A stretch of DNA of 64,000 nt, taken from Hallella mizrahii. GTDB lineage: Bacteria; Bacteroidota; Bacteroidia; Bacteroidales; Bacteroidaceae. A program made the translations under genes and the position numbers. Location of the stretch: NCBI RefSeq assembly GCF_009695775.1, contig NZ_VUNG01000001.1, forward strand, positions 62,001-126,000, read 5' to 3'. Under the pieces are notes generated by a model that made no database searches, was not told the DNA's origin, and saw only the letters and a program-made list of their open reading frames with translations. Shown in pieces: positions 52,845 to 61,159 of this stretch (the stretch's first letter is position 1; each line of letters starts with the position of its first letter).

Positions 52845-53348
52845 TTAAGCCTTCTTGCGCAAATTATCCACTACAAGGATGAGCACAGCAGAGAGAGCCG
52901 TGCTGGTGATGATACACAAAATCCACTGACCCCAGTTGAAGAATGAGAACATCTCCACCGTGAAGAACACTATACAGTAGATAAACGTCAGGATCAATGA
53001 GAAGTAGACGTACTTAGGCATTCCCATGGTAAAGATGGCTGGCTGCAGTGCCTCGTCGCTGTCACGTTGCATGAAAAGCTCCAGCACATACGGCTGAAGC
53101 AGTCCAAGCAGAGTCATCGACGACGCCGCCACTCCAGGAGTGTTGGCAAAGATGTCGATGCTTAAACCTAAGAGAAAACTCCACACCAGTATGGCCCATT
53201 TGGGATAGTTGCGGTTGAAGCTGATGACAAAATAGATATATAACAATGGCGTAGCATAGTCGAACAGATGGATGTGGTTGAGCACAAGCACCTGTACGAG
53301 CAATAGCACAACAAAAAGCAACAGCCTTTTCAGAAAGTCTATGTTCAT
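52845..53348 (-). CDS. mreD: rod shape-determining protein MreD
   Basis: The 167-residue protein is almost wholly hydrophobic, with about five membrane helices (for example LLLFVVLLLVQVLVLNHIHL). The sequence is short and poorly conserved, as usual for MreD, but the position between mreC and mrdA makes the assignment secure. It is separated from mreC by two bases, so translation is coupled. MreD helps to link the cytoplasmic MreB filaments with MreC and the peptidoglycan enzymes. Confidence 0.85.
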   Translation of the reverse strand: MNIDFLKRLLLFVVLLLVQVLVLNHIHLFDYATPLLYIYFVISFNRNYPKWAILVWSFLLGLSIDIFANTPGVAASSMTLLGLLQPYVLELFMQRDSDEALQPAIFTMGMPKYVYFSLILTFIYCIVFFTVEMFSFFNWGQWILCIITSTALSAVLILVVDNLRKKA

Positions 53349-53350
53349 TT

Positions 53351-54217
53351 CTATTTGTCTTCTTTCGGTTTCAACGAGTCTTGTGCGGCACGCAGTGCGT
53401 CAAGTCTTTCCAATACTGGCTTGTTGTCAATGACGCAGACATCACGCAACTTGCCAAAGTCAGTCGACAATTCCACTTGCAGACGGTAGGAAATACCGTC
53501 TGGAGAGTTGTAGACATGGAGTATCTTTCCTACGGCAATGCCTGGGGGAAAGACAGAGGAATAGCCACTTGTCTCTACCCATTCATACAGTCGGAAGCGT
53601 GCATGGCGCGGCACGTCCTCAACGTAGGCCAACTTGCTGTTGCCTCCATACCAACGCAGATAGCCAAAATAGCCACGCCCTCTGATCTGGCAACTGATGT
53701 TTGACTCGGTATTCAACGCCGGGATGACGACGGAATAGTGGGGCGACACTAAATAGACAATACCCACCACACCTGTTCCACAGGCTACGCCCATGTCCTT
53801 CTTTACACCGTCGAGACTACCTTTGTCAATGGTAATAAGATTATCGTGGCGGTCGATGGAGTTGCTCACGACTTGAGCAGGGATGAGGTGATAGCCTTTT
53901 AATATGTCAAGCTGATTGCGACGTACCCAATTGGAGTCTTTGGTAGCATCGGTAAGCTGCTTTGACAAGGTCTTCACCTGCTGCTCGAGATAGAGGTTGC
54001 GCTGGGTGAGCTCTTGGTTGGCTTTGGACATGGAGAGGAAAGACTCTACGTCAGCTTCCCAACTGAGCAGCTTTCCCGCTGCTGCGTTTGCCGTAGAAAA
54101 CCATACGCTGCCTTGATAGCTGTTGTATTGAAACAACAGTATCAGGCTGAACACTTCCAGAATTAAAAAGACAAACCAGTGATTATGTTTGGCAAGAAAT
54201 TCTACTAAGTTGCGCAT
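53351..54217 (-). CDS. mreC: rod shape-determining protein MreC
   Basis: The 288-residue protein has a short cytoplasmic start, a membrane segment at about 15-32, a coiled-coil (LTQRNLYLEQQVKTLSKQLT) at about 70-100 and a beta-rich periplasmic domain with LIPAQVVSNSIDRHDNLITI, GVACGTGVVGIVYLVSPHYS and GIAVGKILHVYN, as in MreC. MreC is a periplasmic organiser of the elongation complex. The gene follows mreB by 9 bp. Confidence 0.93.
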   Translation of the reverse strand: MRNLVEFLAKHNHWFVFLILEVFSLILLFQYNSYQGSVWFSTANAAAGKLLSWEADVESFLSMSKANQELTQRNLYLEQQVKTLSKQLTDATKDSNWVRRNQLDILKGYHLIPAQVVSNSIDRHDNLITIDKGSLDGVKKDMGVACGTGVVGIVYLVSPHYSVVIPALNTESNISCQIRGRGYFGYLRWYGGNSKLAYVEDVPRHARFRLYEWVETSGYSSVFPPGIAVGKILHVYNSPDGISYRLQVELSTDFGKLRDVCVIDNKPVLERLDALRAAQDSLKPKEDK

Positions 54218-54226
54218 GGATAACTT

Positions 54227-55249
54227 TTATCTCATCAAGAATGAGAATCTGTTGACGTTCTTAAGGGCAATACCTGCACCTTTGGCCACACTGTGCAGTG
54301 GGTCGTCGGCAATATGGAATGGAATGTTGATCTTGTCTTGCAGACGCTTGTCAAGACCGCGCAGCAAAGCACCACCGCCTGTGAGATAGATGCCGTTCTT
54401 GACGATGTCGGCATAGAGCTCCGGTGGAGTGGACTCCAAAGCAGAGAGCACTGCATTCTCGATCTTGGCCACCGTCTTGTCAAGACAGTGTGCGATTTCC
54501 TGGTAGCAGACGGGAACTTCCATCGGCAGGGCGGTGATACGATTTGGCCCGTGCACGATATAGTCCTCGGGAGCCTCGTCGCCTAAGTCGGTCAGCGCAG
54601 AGCCTACATGGATCTTGATACGTTCTGCCATGCGCTCGGAAACCTTTACGTTGTGCTGGCGACTCATGTACTCCTGGATATCGGCCGTAAGGTCGTCACC
54701 AGCAATACGGATGGAGTTGTTGCTCACAATGCCGCCGAGAGAGATCACGGCGATCTCGGTAGAGCCACCGCCTATGTCGACAATCATGTTGCCTTCCGGT
54801 GCTTCCACGTCGATACCAATGCCGATAGCGGCTGCCATTGGCTCGAAGATCAGGTAGACATCACGTCCGTCGGCATGCTCAGCAGAGTCGCGGACAGCAC
54901 GAAGCTCCACTTCTGTGGAACCGGAAGGTACGCCGATGACCATGCGCAAAGACGGCGAGAACAGACGGGAGCCTGTGTGTACCATCTTGATCAAGCCACG
55001 CATCATCTGCTCGCAAGCTGTGAAGTCAGCGATCACACCGTCACGGAGTGGGCGGATCGTGCGTATGTTGTCGTGTGTTTTTTCGTACATCATCTTAGCC
55101 TTCTCACCGACGGCGATCATCTTGTCAGTGCGACGGTCAAGAGCCACTACCGATGGCTCGTCAACAACAATCTTATCATCACTGATGATAATGGTGTTGG
55201 CGGTGCCAAGATCCATGGCGATTTCCTGAATGAATGAAAAGAATCCCAT
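54227..55249 (-). CDS. mreB: rod shape-determining actin-like protein MreB
   Basis: The 340-residue protein has the actin-fold motifs: MDLGTANTII (phosphate 1), DIGGGSTEIAVISLGG (phosphate 2) and TGGGALLRGLD (adenosine), with VPVCYQEIAHCL between. It polymerises on the inner membrane and directs side-wall synthesis. It has the usual size and lies in the expected order mreB-mreC-mreD-mrdA-rodA. The preceding gene codes for the IMP cyclohydrolase part of PurH, 25 bp upstream, so the whole group is probably expressed together. Confidence 0.97.
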   Translation of the reverse strand: MGFFSFIQEIAMDLGTANTIIISDDKIVVDEPSVVALDRRTDKMIAVGEKAKMMYEKTHDNIRTIRPLRDGVIADFTACEQMMRGLIKMVHTGSRLFSPSLRMVIGVPSGSTEVELRAVRDSAEHADGRDVYLIFEPMAAAIGIGIDVEAPEGNMIVDIGGGSTEIAVISLGGIVSNNSIRIAGDDLTADIQEYMSRQHNVKVSERMAERIKIHVGSALTDLGDEAPEDYIVHGPNRITALPMEVPVCYQEIAHCLDKTVAKIENAVLSALESTPPELYADIVKNGIYLTGGGALLRGLDKRLQDKINIPFHIADDPLHSVAKGAGIALKNVNRFSFLMR

Positions 55250-55274
55250 TTCTTATTTATTGATTCTTGAATGA

Positions 55275-55871
55275 TTATTTCTTTGCAAACCAGTTATGAA
55301 TAGCCGTGTCGTAATGGCTGCTCACACCGAAAGCATGCTCTGCAAACATCTTGCGGTCTTCGATATCTGTCTTTGCGCCTTTCTTGTTGAGGATGTCAAG
55401 AAGCAACGGATATTCTGCTTTACTGGGCACAATGACCACATCTTTGAAGTTCTTTGCACCGGCACGGATAAGAGAGATGCCGCCGATGTCGATCTTCTCG
55501 ATGATGTCCTGCTCGGAAGCTCCACTGGCGACAGTCTGCTCAAAAGGATAGAGATCCACAATGACCAGGTCGATGGCAGGTATATCGTATTCCTTCATCT
55601 GCTCCTGATCTCCGGTATTATCGCGACGTGCAAGGATGCCACCAAAGATCTTCGGGTGCAATGTCTTGACGCGACCGCCCAAGATAGACGGATATGTAGT
55701 CACGTCTTCCACCTTCTGGCATGGATAGCCCAAGCCTTCGATGAACTTTTGAGTACCACCTGTGCTAAGGAATTTCACCCCTTGCTCATGAAGTTTAGCA
55801 AGGATATCCTCCAGTCCATCCTTATGGAAAACGGAGATAAGCGCAGTCTTAATTTCTTTTGTTTCAGCCAT
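55275..55871 (-). CDS. purH: IMP cyclohydrolase (PurH N-terminal half only)
   Basis: I start at 55871 (MAETKEIKTALISVFHKDGL). The 198-residue product corresponds to the N-terminal MGS-like domain of PurH: FLSTGGTQKFIEGLG, SILGGRVKTLHPKIFGGILA, IDLVIVDLYPFE and GGISLIRAGAKNFKDV. This domain closes FAICAR to IMP, the last step of purine synthesis. In most bacteria PurH is about 510-530 residues and also carries the formyltransferase domain; here the frame ends with SSHYDTAIHNWFAKK and mreB begins 25 bp later, so the second half is absent. The formyltransferase step must come from another gene. A TAACTTTG -7 element lies at 55909-55902. Confidence 0.9.
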   Translation of the reverse strand: MAETKEIKTALISVFHKDGLEDILAKLHEQGVKFLSTGGTQKFIEGLGYPCQKVEDVTTYPSILGGRVKTLHPKIFGGILARRDNTGDQEQMKEYDIPAIDLVIVDLYPFEQTVASGASEQDIIEKIDIGGISLIRAGAKNFKDVVIVPSKAEYPLLLDILNKKGAKTDIEDRKMFAEHAFGVSSHYDTAIHNWFAKK

Positions 55872-55994
55872 ATTATTCCGTACGTTAAAATATTGGATGT
55901 GCAAAGTTACTAATTTTTGAGTAAATCATATGCCTTTTAACGAGAAATTACAATTAGAAAACGTTAAAAGGCTGATGATAGCAAAAGCAAAGTT

Positions 55995-56034
55995 GGGAGA
56001 TTTGCCTTGCTCAAGGGGCTGCGACAAATCTCCC
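55995..56034 (-). terminator. possible terminator of xylB
   Basis: Stem gggagatttg (55995-56004) with caaatctccc (56025-56034) and an inner cctt/aagg stem. On the minus strand it is followed by a T-containing stretch, about 110 bp beyond the xylB stop (56148). A 61-codon open frame over this stretch is not convincing as a gene. Confidence 0.45.
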
Positions 56035-56147
56035 GACCGATATGATAATGATAGTCAGATGTATGTCATCTTCATGGCAGAGGATAGCTTTACGCCATCT
56101 TTACCTATGCTTTAAAACGTGATCGATCTTTGTCTTGAGGGCCAGAT

Positions 56148-57647
56148 CTATGCGTTCTTAGCGCGTCCGAGCACATCCTTCCATCTTGCGTAAGCGTCGA
56201 GATACTCAGATTCATGCTTTTCATCCGGCTCGATGACGGCCAGTTTCTTGAGCGACGCGAATGCCTCCTCCCCGCTCTTATATAAACCGCAGCCGATGCC
56301 GGCACCTTTCGCTGCGCCCATACTGCCGTCGGTTTCATAGAGTTCGATGGTTGCGCCACTGGTGGAGGCGAGTGTGTCGCGGAACATTGGGTTGAGGAAC
56401 ATATTGGCGCGCCCGGCGTGGATCTTGTTGATTTTCATGCCCATCTGCCGCATGATCTCCATACCATAGCAGAATGAGAAGACAATACCTTCCTGTGCGG
56501 CACGCATGAGATGGGCACGAGTGTGGGTATTGAAGTTCAATCCATGGACAGAGCAACCGATCTCTTTGTTCTCCAAGACACGCTCGGCACCATTGCCGAA
56601 AGGAATGATAGAGAGGCCGTCGCTGCCGATGGGCACAGTGTCTGCCATGGCGTTCATGTCCTGATAGCTCATTCCCTCCGGAGCAATATTGCGTCGTACC
56701 CATGCATTGAGAATGCCGGTACCATTGATGCAAAGCAAGACGCCGAGGCGAGTCTGCTCTGGTGTATAGTTGACGTGGGCGAAAGTGTTCACTCTTGATT
56801 TCTTGTCGTAGCCGATTTCTCCCAATACGCCATAGACGACGCCGGAGGTTCCTGCGGTAGAAGCAATCTCGCCAGGCTGAAGAACATTGAGGCTCAGCGC
56901 GTTGTTGGGCTGATCGCCACCACGATAGCTGATTGGCGTGCCGGCCTTCAGACCAAGTTCTTTCGCTGCCGATTCACAGACTTGACTCTGTACGGCAAAG
57001 GTCGGGACAATGTCAGGCAGGATGTCGTGAGGGAAGCCAAAGTAATCCATCAGCTTCTCGGAAGGTTTCTTCTCCACGAAGTCCCAAAGGATACCCTCAC
57101 TCAGTCCGCCGATAGTGGTGTTTGGCTCGCCGCTGAGACGCATGGCGATATAGTCTCCTGGCAACATGATCTTATAGATATGGTCAAAGACTTCCGGTTC
57201 GTTTTCCTTCACCCACGCCAGTTTGGCTGCCGTGAAGTTGCCGGGAGAGTTGAGCAGATGCTGGAGGCAGTAATCATTTCCAAGGTCGTTGAAGGCACGT
57301 TCTCCATAGGGAACGGCACGGGAGTCGCACCAGATGATGGCATCGCGCAAGGGTTTGAGTTCTTTGTCCACGACCACGAGGCCATGCATCTGATAAGAGA
57401 TACCGATAGCTTTGATGTCTTCTCCTTTTGCACCTGTCTCAGCCATGATCTTCTGTAAAGCCAGTTTGGCATTGTCCCACCACATCTGTGGGTTTTGTTC
57501 TGCCCATCCCGGCTTGACAGCCTTGATAGGAGCTTCGTGTTCAGGGAAGAAGGCTGTGGCAGCCATTGCTCCTGTCTCAGCGTCGACAAGTGATGCTTTC
57601 ACGCTGCTGGAGCCTACGTCGAATCCTAAAAGATATTGTTTGCTCAT
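56148..57647 (-). CDS. xylB: xylulokinase (FGGY family)
   Basis: The 499-residue protein starts with the FGGY phosphate-binding GFDVGSSSVKASLVDAETG, followed by EHEAPIKAVKPGWAEQNPQM (the pattern GWAEQ-P-xxW found in xylulokinases), ISYQMHGLVVVDKE, GGDQPNNALSLNVL and, near the C-terminus, HAGRANMFLNPMFRDTLAST. It phosphorylates D-xylulose to xylulose 5-phosphate for the pentose phosphate pathway. It stands alone; no xylA isomerase gene is within the window. The promoter TTTG-N18-TACCTTTG is at 57744-57715 and the leader contains a hairpin. Confidence 0.9.
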   Translation of the reverse strand: MSKQYLLGFDVGSSSVKASLVDAETGAMAATAFFPEHEAPIKAVKPGWAEQNPQMWWDNAKLALQKIMAETGAKGEDIKAIGISYQMHGLVVVDKELKPLRDAIIWCDSRAVPYGERAFNDLGNDYCLQHLLNSPGNFTAAKLAWVKENEPEVFDHIYKIMLPGDYIAMRLSGEPNTTIGGLSEGILWDFVEKKPSEKLMDYFGFPHDILPDIVPTFAVQSQVCESAAKELGLKAGTPISYRGGDQPNNALSLNVLQPGEIASTAGTSGVVYGVLGEIGYDKKSRVNTFAHVNYTPEQTRLGVLLCINGTGILNAWVRRNIAPEGMSYQDMNAMADTVPIGSDGLSIIPFGNGAERVLENKEIGCSVHGLNFNTHTRAHLMRAAQEGIVFSFCYGMEIMRQMGMKINKIHAGRANMFLNPMFRDTLASTSGATIELYETDGSMGAAKGAGIGCGLYKSGEEAFASLKKLAVIEPDEKHESEYLDAYARWKDVLGRAKNA

Positions 57648-57668
57648 GATTCAGGTTGGTTATTAGAG

Positions 57669-57686
57669 ACCGAAGGGTACTTCGGT
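57669..57686 (-). promoter_or_regulatory. hairpin in the xylB leader
   Basis: accgaag (57669-57675) pairs with cttcggt (57680-57686) around a GGTA loop, 22 bases before the xylB start and downstream of its -7 element (57722-57715). It could affect ribosome access, but no protein or ligand is implied by the sequence. Confidence 0.4.
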
Positions 57687-57714
57687 TTCGTGTTTTTGAG
57701 TCGTTTTATATTTG

Positions 57715-57744
57715 CAAAGGTAATATTTTCGAATCATTTACAAA
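57715..57744 (-). promoter_or_regulatory. xylB promoter
   Basis: Minus-strand TTTG (57744-57741), 18 bp, TACCTTTG (57722-57715); the spacing is one or two bases short of the others in this window. Confidence 0.55.
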
Positions 57745-57844
57745 TGTTTTTTTGTCCTTTTAACTTTATAGCAAGAGCAAATGAAACGAATGATGAAGAA
57801 TTTGATACAATAGCCTATTCCTATTTCTATTTTTACTTATAAAA

Positions 57845-57876
57845 TTTGCAGATGTGGTGGAAATAGCGTACATTTG
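57845..57876 (+). promoter_or_regulatory. hflX promoter
   Basis: TTTG (57845-57848), exactly 20 bp, TACATTTG (57869-57876), giving a leader of about 22 nt before the hflX start at 57905. Confidence 0.7.
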
Positions 57877-57904
57877 CACTAACATATACACATTATATTA
57901 TAAT

Positions 57905-59158
57905 ATGAAGGAATTTGTTATTTCTGAGGTAAAGGCTGAGACTGCTGTCTTGGTGGGACTTATCACCCCCCAGCAGGATGAGGCAAAGACCAAGGAATAT
58001 CTCGACGAACTGGAATTTCTCGCCGACACAGCCGGTGCTGTCACCGTGAAGCGCTTTACGCAGCGTGTGGGTGGACCGAGTGCTGTCAGCTATGTAGGAA
58101 AGGGTAAACTCGAGGAAATCAAGCAATATATCCACGAAGAGGAAGAGAACGACCGTGAGATCGGTATGGTCATCTTTGATGATGAGCTCAGTGCCAAGCA
58201 GATACGCAATATAGAAAACGAACTGCACGTGAAGATTCTCGACCGTACGTCGTTGATTCTCGACATTTTCGCCATGCGCGCGCAGACCGCCAACGCAAAG
58301 ACGCAGGTGGAGCTGGCACAATATCGTTATATGCTGCCACGTCTGCAGCGACTGTGGACTCACTTGGAACGTCAGGGCGGTGGCTCCGGTTCCGGTGGTG
58401 GAAAAGGCTCAGTGGGACTGCGTGGACCGGGTGAGACCCAGCTCGAGATGGACCGCCGAATTATCCTCAACCGTATGAGCTTGCTGAAAAAGCGGTTGGA
58501 AGAGATCGACAAACAAAAGACCACACAGCGCAAAAACCGTGGACGGCTCATCCGTGTGGCTCTTGTGGGCTACACCAACGTCGGTAAGTCTACGATCATG
58601 AATTTGTTGGCCAAGAGTGAGGTCTTTGCTGAGAACAAGCTCTTCGCCACTCTCGACACCACTGTGCGAAAAGTTGTCATCGGCAACCTGCCGTTTCTGC
58701 TGGCCGACACCGTAGGGTTTATCCGCAAGCTGCCTACCGATTTGGTAGATTCCTTTAAGTCTACGCTCGACGAGGTGCGTGAAGCAGACCTGCTGGTTCA
58801 CGTCGTTGACATCTCTCATCCCGACTTTGAGGAGCAGATAGAAGTGGTCAACCAGACGCTCAAGGAACTGGGATGCTCAGACAAGCCCACGATCATCGTG
58901 TTTAACAAGATCGACAATTACCACTGGGTAGAAAAAGATCCTGATGACCTTACCCCACCGACAAAGGAAAACCGCACACTCGACGATCTGAAGAAGACGT
59001 GGATGGCACGCTTAGGTGACGATTGTCTGTTTATCTCAGCACGTGAGAAGCAAAACATCGACGAGATGCGCAACGTGCTTTATAAGCGTGTGCGTGAGCT
59101 GCATGTGCAGAAATATCCTTATAACGACTTTCTCTATCCTGAGATGAGTGACGATTGA
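57905..59158 (+). CDS. hflX: ribosome-associated GTPase HflX
   Basis: I start at 57905 (MKEFVISEVKAETAVLVGLI); an open frame from 57854 would include the promoter and is unlikely. The 417-residue protein has the HflX N-terminal domain with FTQRVGGPSAVSYVGKGKLE, QLEMDRRIILNRM and a Gly/Ser-rich loop (GGGSGSGGGKG), then the GTPase domain: G1 GYTNVGKST near 222, DTTVRK, G3 DTVGF, G4 NKID. HflX binds the large ribosomal subunit and rescues stalled or stressed ribosomes. No close partner; the DUF4954 gene follows 73 bp later. Length and motifs are normal. Confidence 0.95.
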   Translation: MKEFVISEVKAETAVLVGLITPQQDEAKTKEYLDELEFLADTAGAVTVKRFTQRVGGPSAVSYVGKGKLEEIKQYIHEEEENDREIGMVIFDDELSAKQIRNIENELHVKILDRTSLILDIFAMRAQTANAKTQVELAQYRYMLPRLQRLWTHLERQGGGSGSGGGKGSVGLRGPGETQLEMDRRIILNRMSLLKKRLEEIDKQKTTQRKNRGRLIRVALVGYTNVGKSTIMNLLAKSEVFAENKLFATLDTTVRKVVIGNLPFLLADTVGFIRKLPTDLVDSFKSTLDEVREADLLVHVVDISHPDFEEQIEVVNQTLKELGCSDKPTIIVFNKIDNYHWVEKDPDDLTPPTKENRTLDDLKKTWMARLGDDCLFISAREKQNIDEMRNVLYKRVRELHVQKYPYNDFLYPEMSDD

Positions 59159-59230
59159 TGGCATGTGTATCAGTCGTAGAATGGAAGGAAGAAGGATGGA
59201 AGATGAATCAACATTAAACGATCAACGAAC

Positions 59231-61081
59231 ATGAGAACACTGTCAGATACAGAGATCACGATCCTTGAAGACCAAGGCTGCTGGGCTGAAGACTGGAGCA
59301 ACATACAGGTCGACGAAGACTTCCAGCCTACGTTTCTGCGCCGTGTGATGTTCTATGGCAAGATTACGTTAGGCGTCTTCGAGACCAGCATCGAAGTGTC
59401 GAAGGATTTCTATAAACATACGGGCATCTTCAATGCCACATTGCGCAATGTCGCTATCGGCGACAACTGTCTGATAGAGAATGTAGGAAACTACATCAAC
59501 AACTACACCATTGGCGATGGCTGCTACATCTCTAATATCAGTACTCTCGAAACAACCGAGGGTGCCACTTATGGCGAAGGCAATCTCATCTCCGTGCTCA
59601 ACGAGGTCGGCGAGGGTAATGTGCTGCTCTTTGACCGCCTCAATAGTCAGGCAGCTGCCTTCATGGTGAAGCATGCCCACGACAAAGAACTGAAGGACAG
59701 CCTGCGGCGGATGATACGCGAATACATCAGAGTGACATTGCCCGACCATGGTATTTTAGGCAATCGTGTGAAGATCATTAACACCAAGGAGATCACCAAT
59801 ACCATTATCGGTGACGACTGTGAGGTTAACGGTGCCTCCCGGCTGAGCGACTGTACGATTATCTCCACGCCACAGGCCAACGTATATATTGGTACAGGCG
59901 TCATCTGTGAGAACTCCATCATCAACTATGGCTCCAGCATTATCAACTCTGTGAAGATGCAGGACTGCTTTGTTGGTGAGGCTTGTCAGCTGAGCAATGG
60001 CTTCACGGCTTCGGCAAGCGTATTTTTTGCCAACTGCTATATGAGCAACGGCGAGGCCTGCGCAGCCTTCTGTGGTCCTTTTACCGCCAGCCACCATAAG
60101 AGCAGCCTGCTCATCGGCGCACAGTTTAGTTTCTACAATGCCGGTTCGGCTACCAACTTCTCCAACCATGCTTACAAGATGGGACCGATGCACTGGGGTA
60201 TTTTGGAACGTGGCACAAAGACAGCGAGTGGCGCTTATCTGCTCATGCCTGCTACCATTGGTGCCTTCAGCGTCTGCTTTGGCAAGCTCATGCATCATCC
60301 CGATACACGCAACCTTCCCTTCTCCTACCTCATTGCTTACGGCGACACGATGTATCTCTCGCCCGGCCGCAACATCACCACAGTAGGACTCTATCGCGAC
60401 ATCCGCAAGTGGCCCAAGCGCGACATGCGCCCTGCCGGCGCTCAGCTGAGCATTGTCAACTTCGACTGGCTCTCGCCGTTCACCGTGCAGGAAATCGTCA
60501 AAGGCAAAAAGATTCTTGAAGACCTGCGCCACGCTTCCGGTGAGGATGTGTCGAGCTATAACTTCCATGAATATGTCATCAAAAGCACCTCTCTGCAAAA
60601 AGGAATCAAATACTATGATGTAGCACTGCGCATCTATATGGGTGCCGTCATCAAGCGGAGACTCAAGGTAGACCCCACCCTCTCTGCCCCGACGACCGAC
60701 ACAGGGCTTGGTGACTGGGTCGACTTGTCGGGACTGCTGTTACCAGAATCGGAGGAACAGCGGCTTGCCGACGATATCAAGCAAGGCGTATTGGACACTG
60801 TGGACAAGGTCAACGAGCGTTTCCACGACATTCACACTCACTATCGCGACTATCAGTGGGTCTGGACCTACCGTTTGATACTCGACTATTACGGACTTGC
60901 CACCTTGACCTTAGAGGACGCGGCACGCATCCACGACGACTATGTTCAAGCCCGGCGTGCTTGGATCAATGAAATAAGAAAAGACGCCGAGAAAGAGTTC
61001 CGTATGGGTGACGTCGAGCAGTGTGTGCTTGACAACTTCTTGAGCAGTCTCGACAAAGAGACCGACTTTGAAGAACAGTAG
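59231..61081 (+). CDS. DUF4954-family left-handed beta-helix protein
   Basis: The 616-residue protein starts MRTLSDTEITILEDQGCWAE, which I recognise from DUF4954 proteins of Bacteroidetes. Residues about 60-330 contain hexapeptide-like repeats (FNATLRNVAIGDNCLIENVG, YTIGDGCYISNIS, TIIGDDCEVNG, GTGVICENSIINYGSSIINS), a left-handed beta-helix as in sugar-nucleotide acyl- or nucleotidyltransferases. The C-terminal third is helical and hydrophilic. No catalytic motif for a known transferase was seen, so the enzyme role is unknown. No signal peptide, so it is probably cytoplasmic. It begins 73 bp after hflX and ends 78 bp before the M16 peptidase. Confidence 0.8.
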   Translation: MRTLSDTEITILEDQGCWAEDWSNIQVDEDFQPTFLRRVMFYGKITLGVFETSIEVSKDFYKHTGIFNATLRNVAIGDNCLIENVGNYINNYTIGDGCYISNISTLETTEGATYGEGNLISVLNEVGEGNVLLFDRLNSQAAAFMVKHAHDKELKDSLRRMIREYIRVTLPDHGILGNRVKIINTKEITNTIIGDDCEVNGASRLSDCTIISTPQANVYIGTGVICENSIINYGSSIINSVKMQDCFVGEACQLSNGFTASASVFFANCYMSNGEACAAFCGPFTASHHKSSLLIGAQFSFYNAGSATNFSNHAYKMGPMHWGILERGTKTASGAYLLMPATIGAFSVCFGKLMHHPDTRNLPFSYLIAYGDTMYLSPGRNITTVGLYRDIRKWPKRDMRPAGAQLSIVNFDWLSPFTVQEIVKGKKILEDLRHASGEDVSSYNFHEYVIKSTSLQKGIKYYDVALRIYMGAVIKRRLKVDPTLSAPTTDTGLGDWVDLSGLLLPESEEQRLADDIKQGVLDTVDKVNERFHDIHTHYRDYQWVWTYRLILDYYGLATLTLEDAARIHDDYVQARRAWINEIRKDAEKEFRMGDVEQCVLDNFLSSLDKETDFEEQ

Positions 61082-61159
61082 CCTAATCGCCGTTTTCAAG
61101 ATCTCCGGCAAAAGAGAAAACTAATCAGAATAATCAATATTTTGAGTAAAACAAATACT

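Noticed and set aside
55930..56115. 61-codon open frame between purH and xylB
   Set aside because: No recognisable motif and it runs over the hairpin at 55995-56034, which more likely ends xylB transcription.
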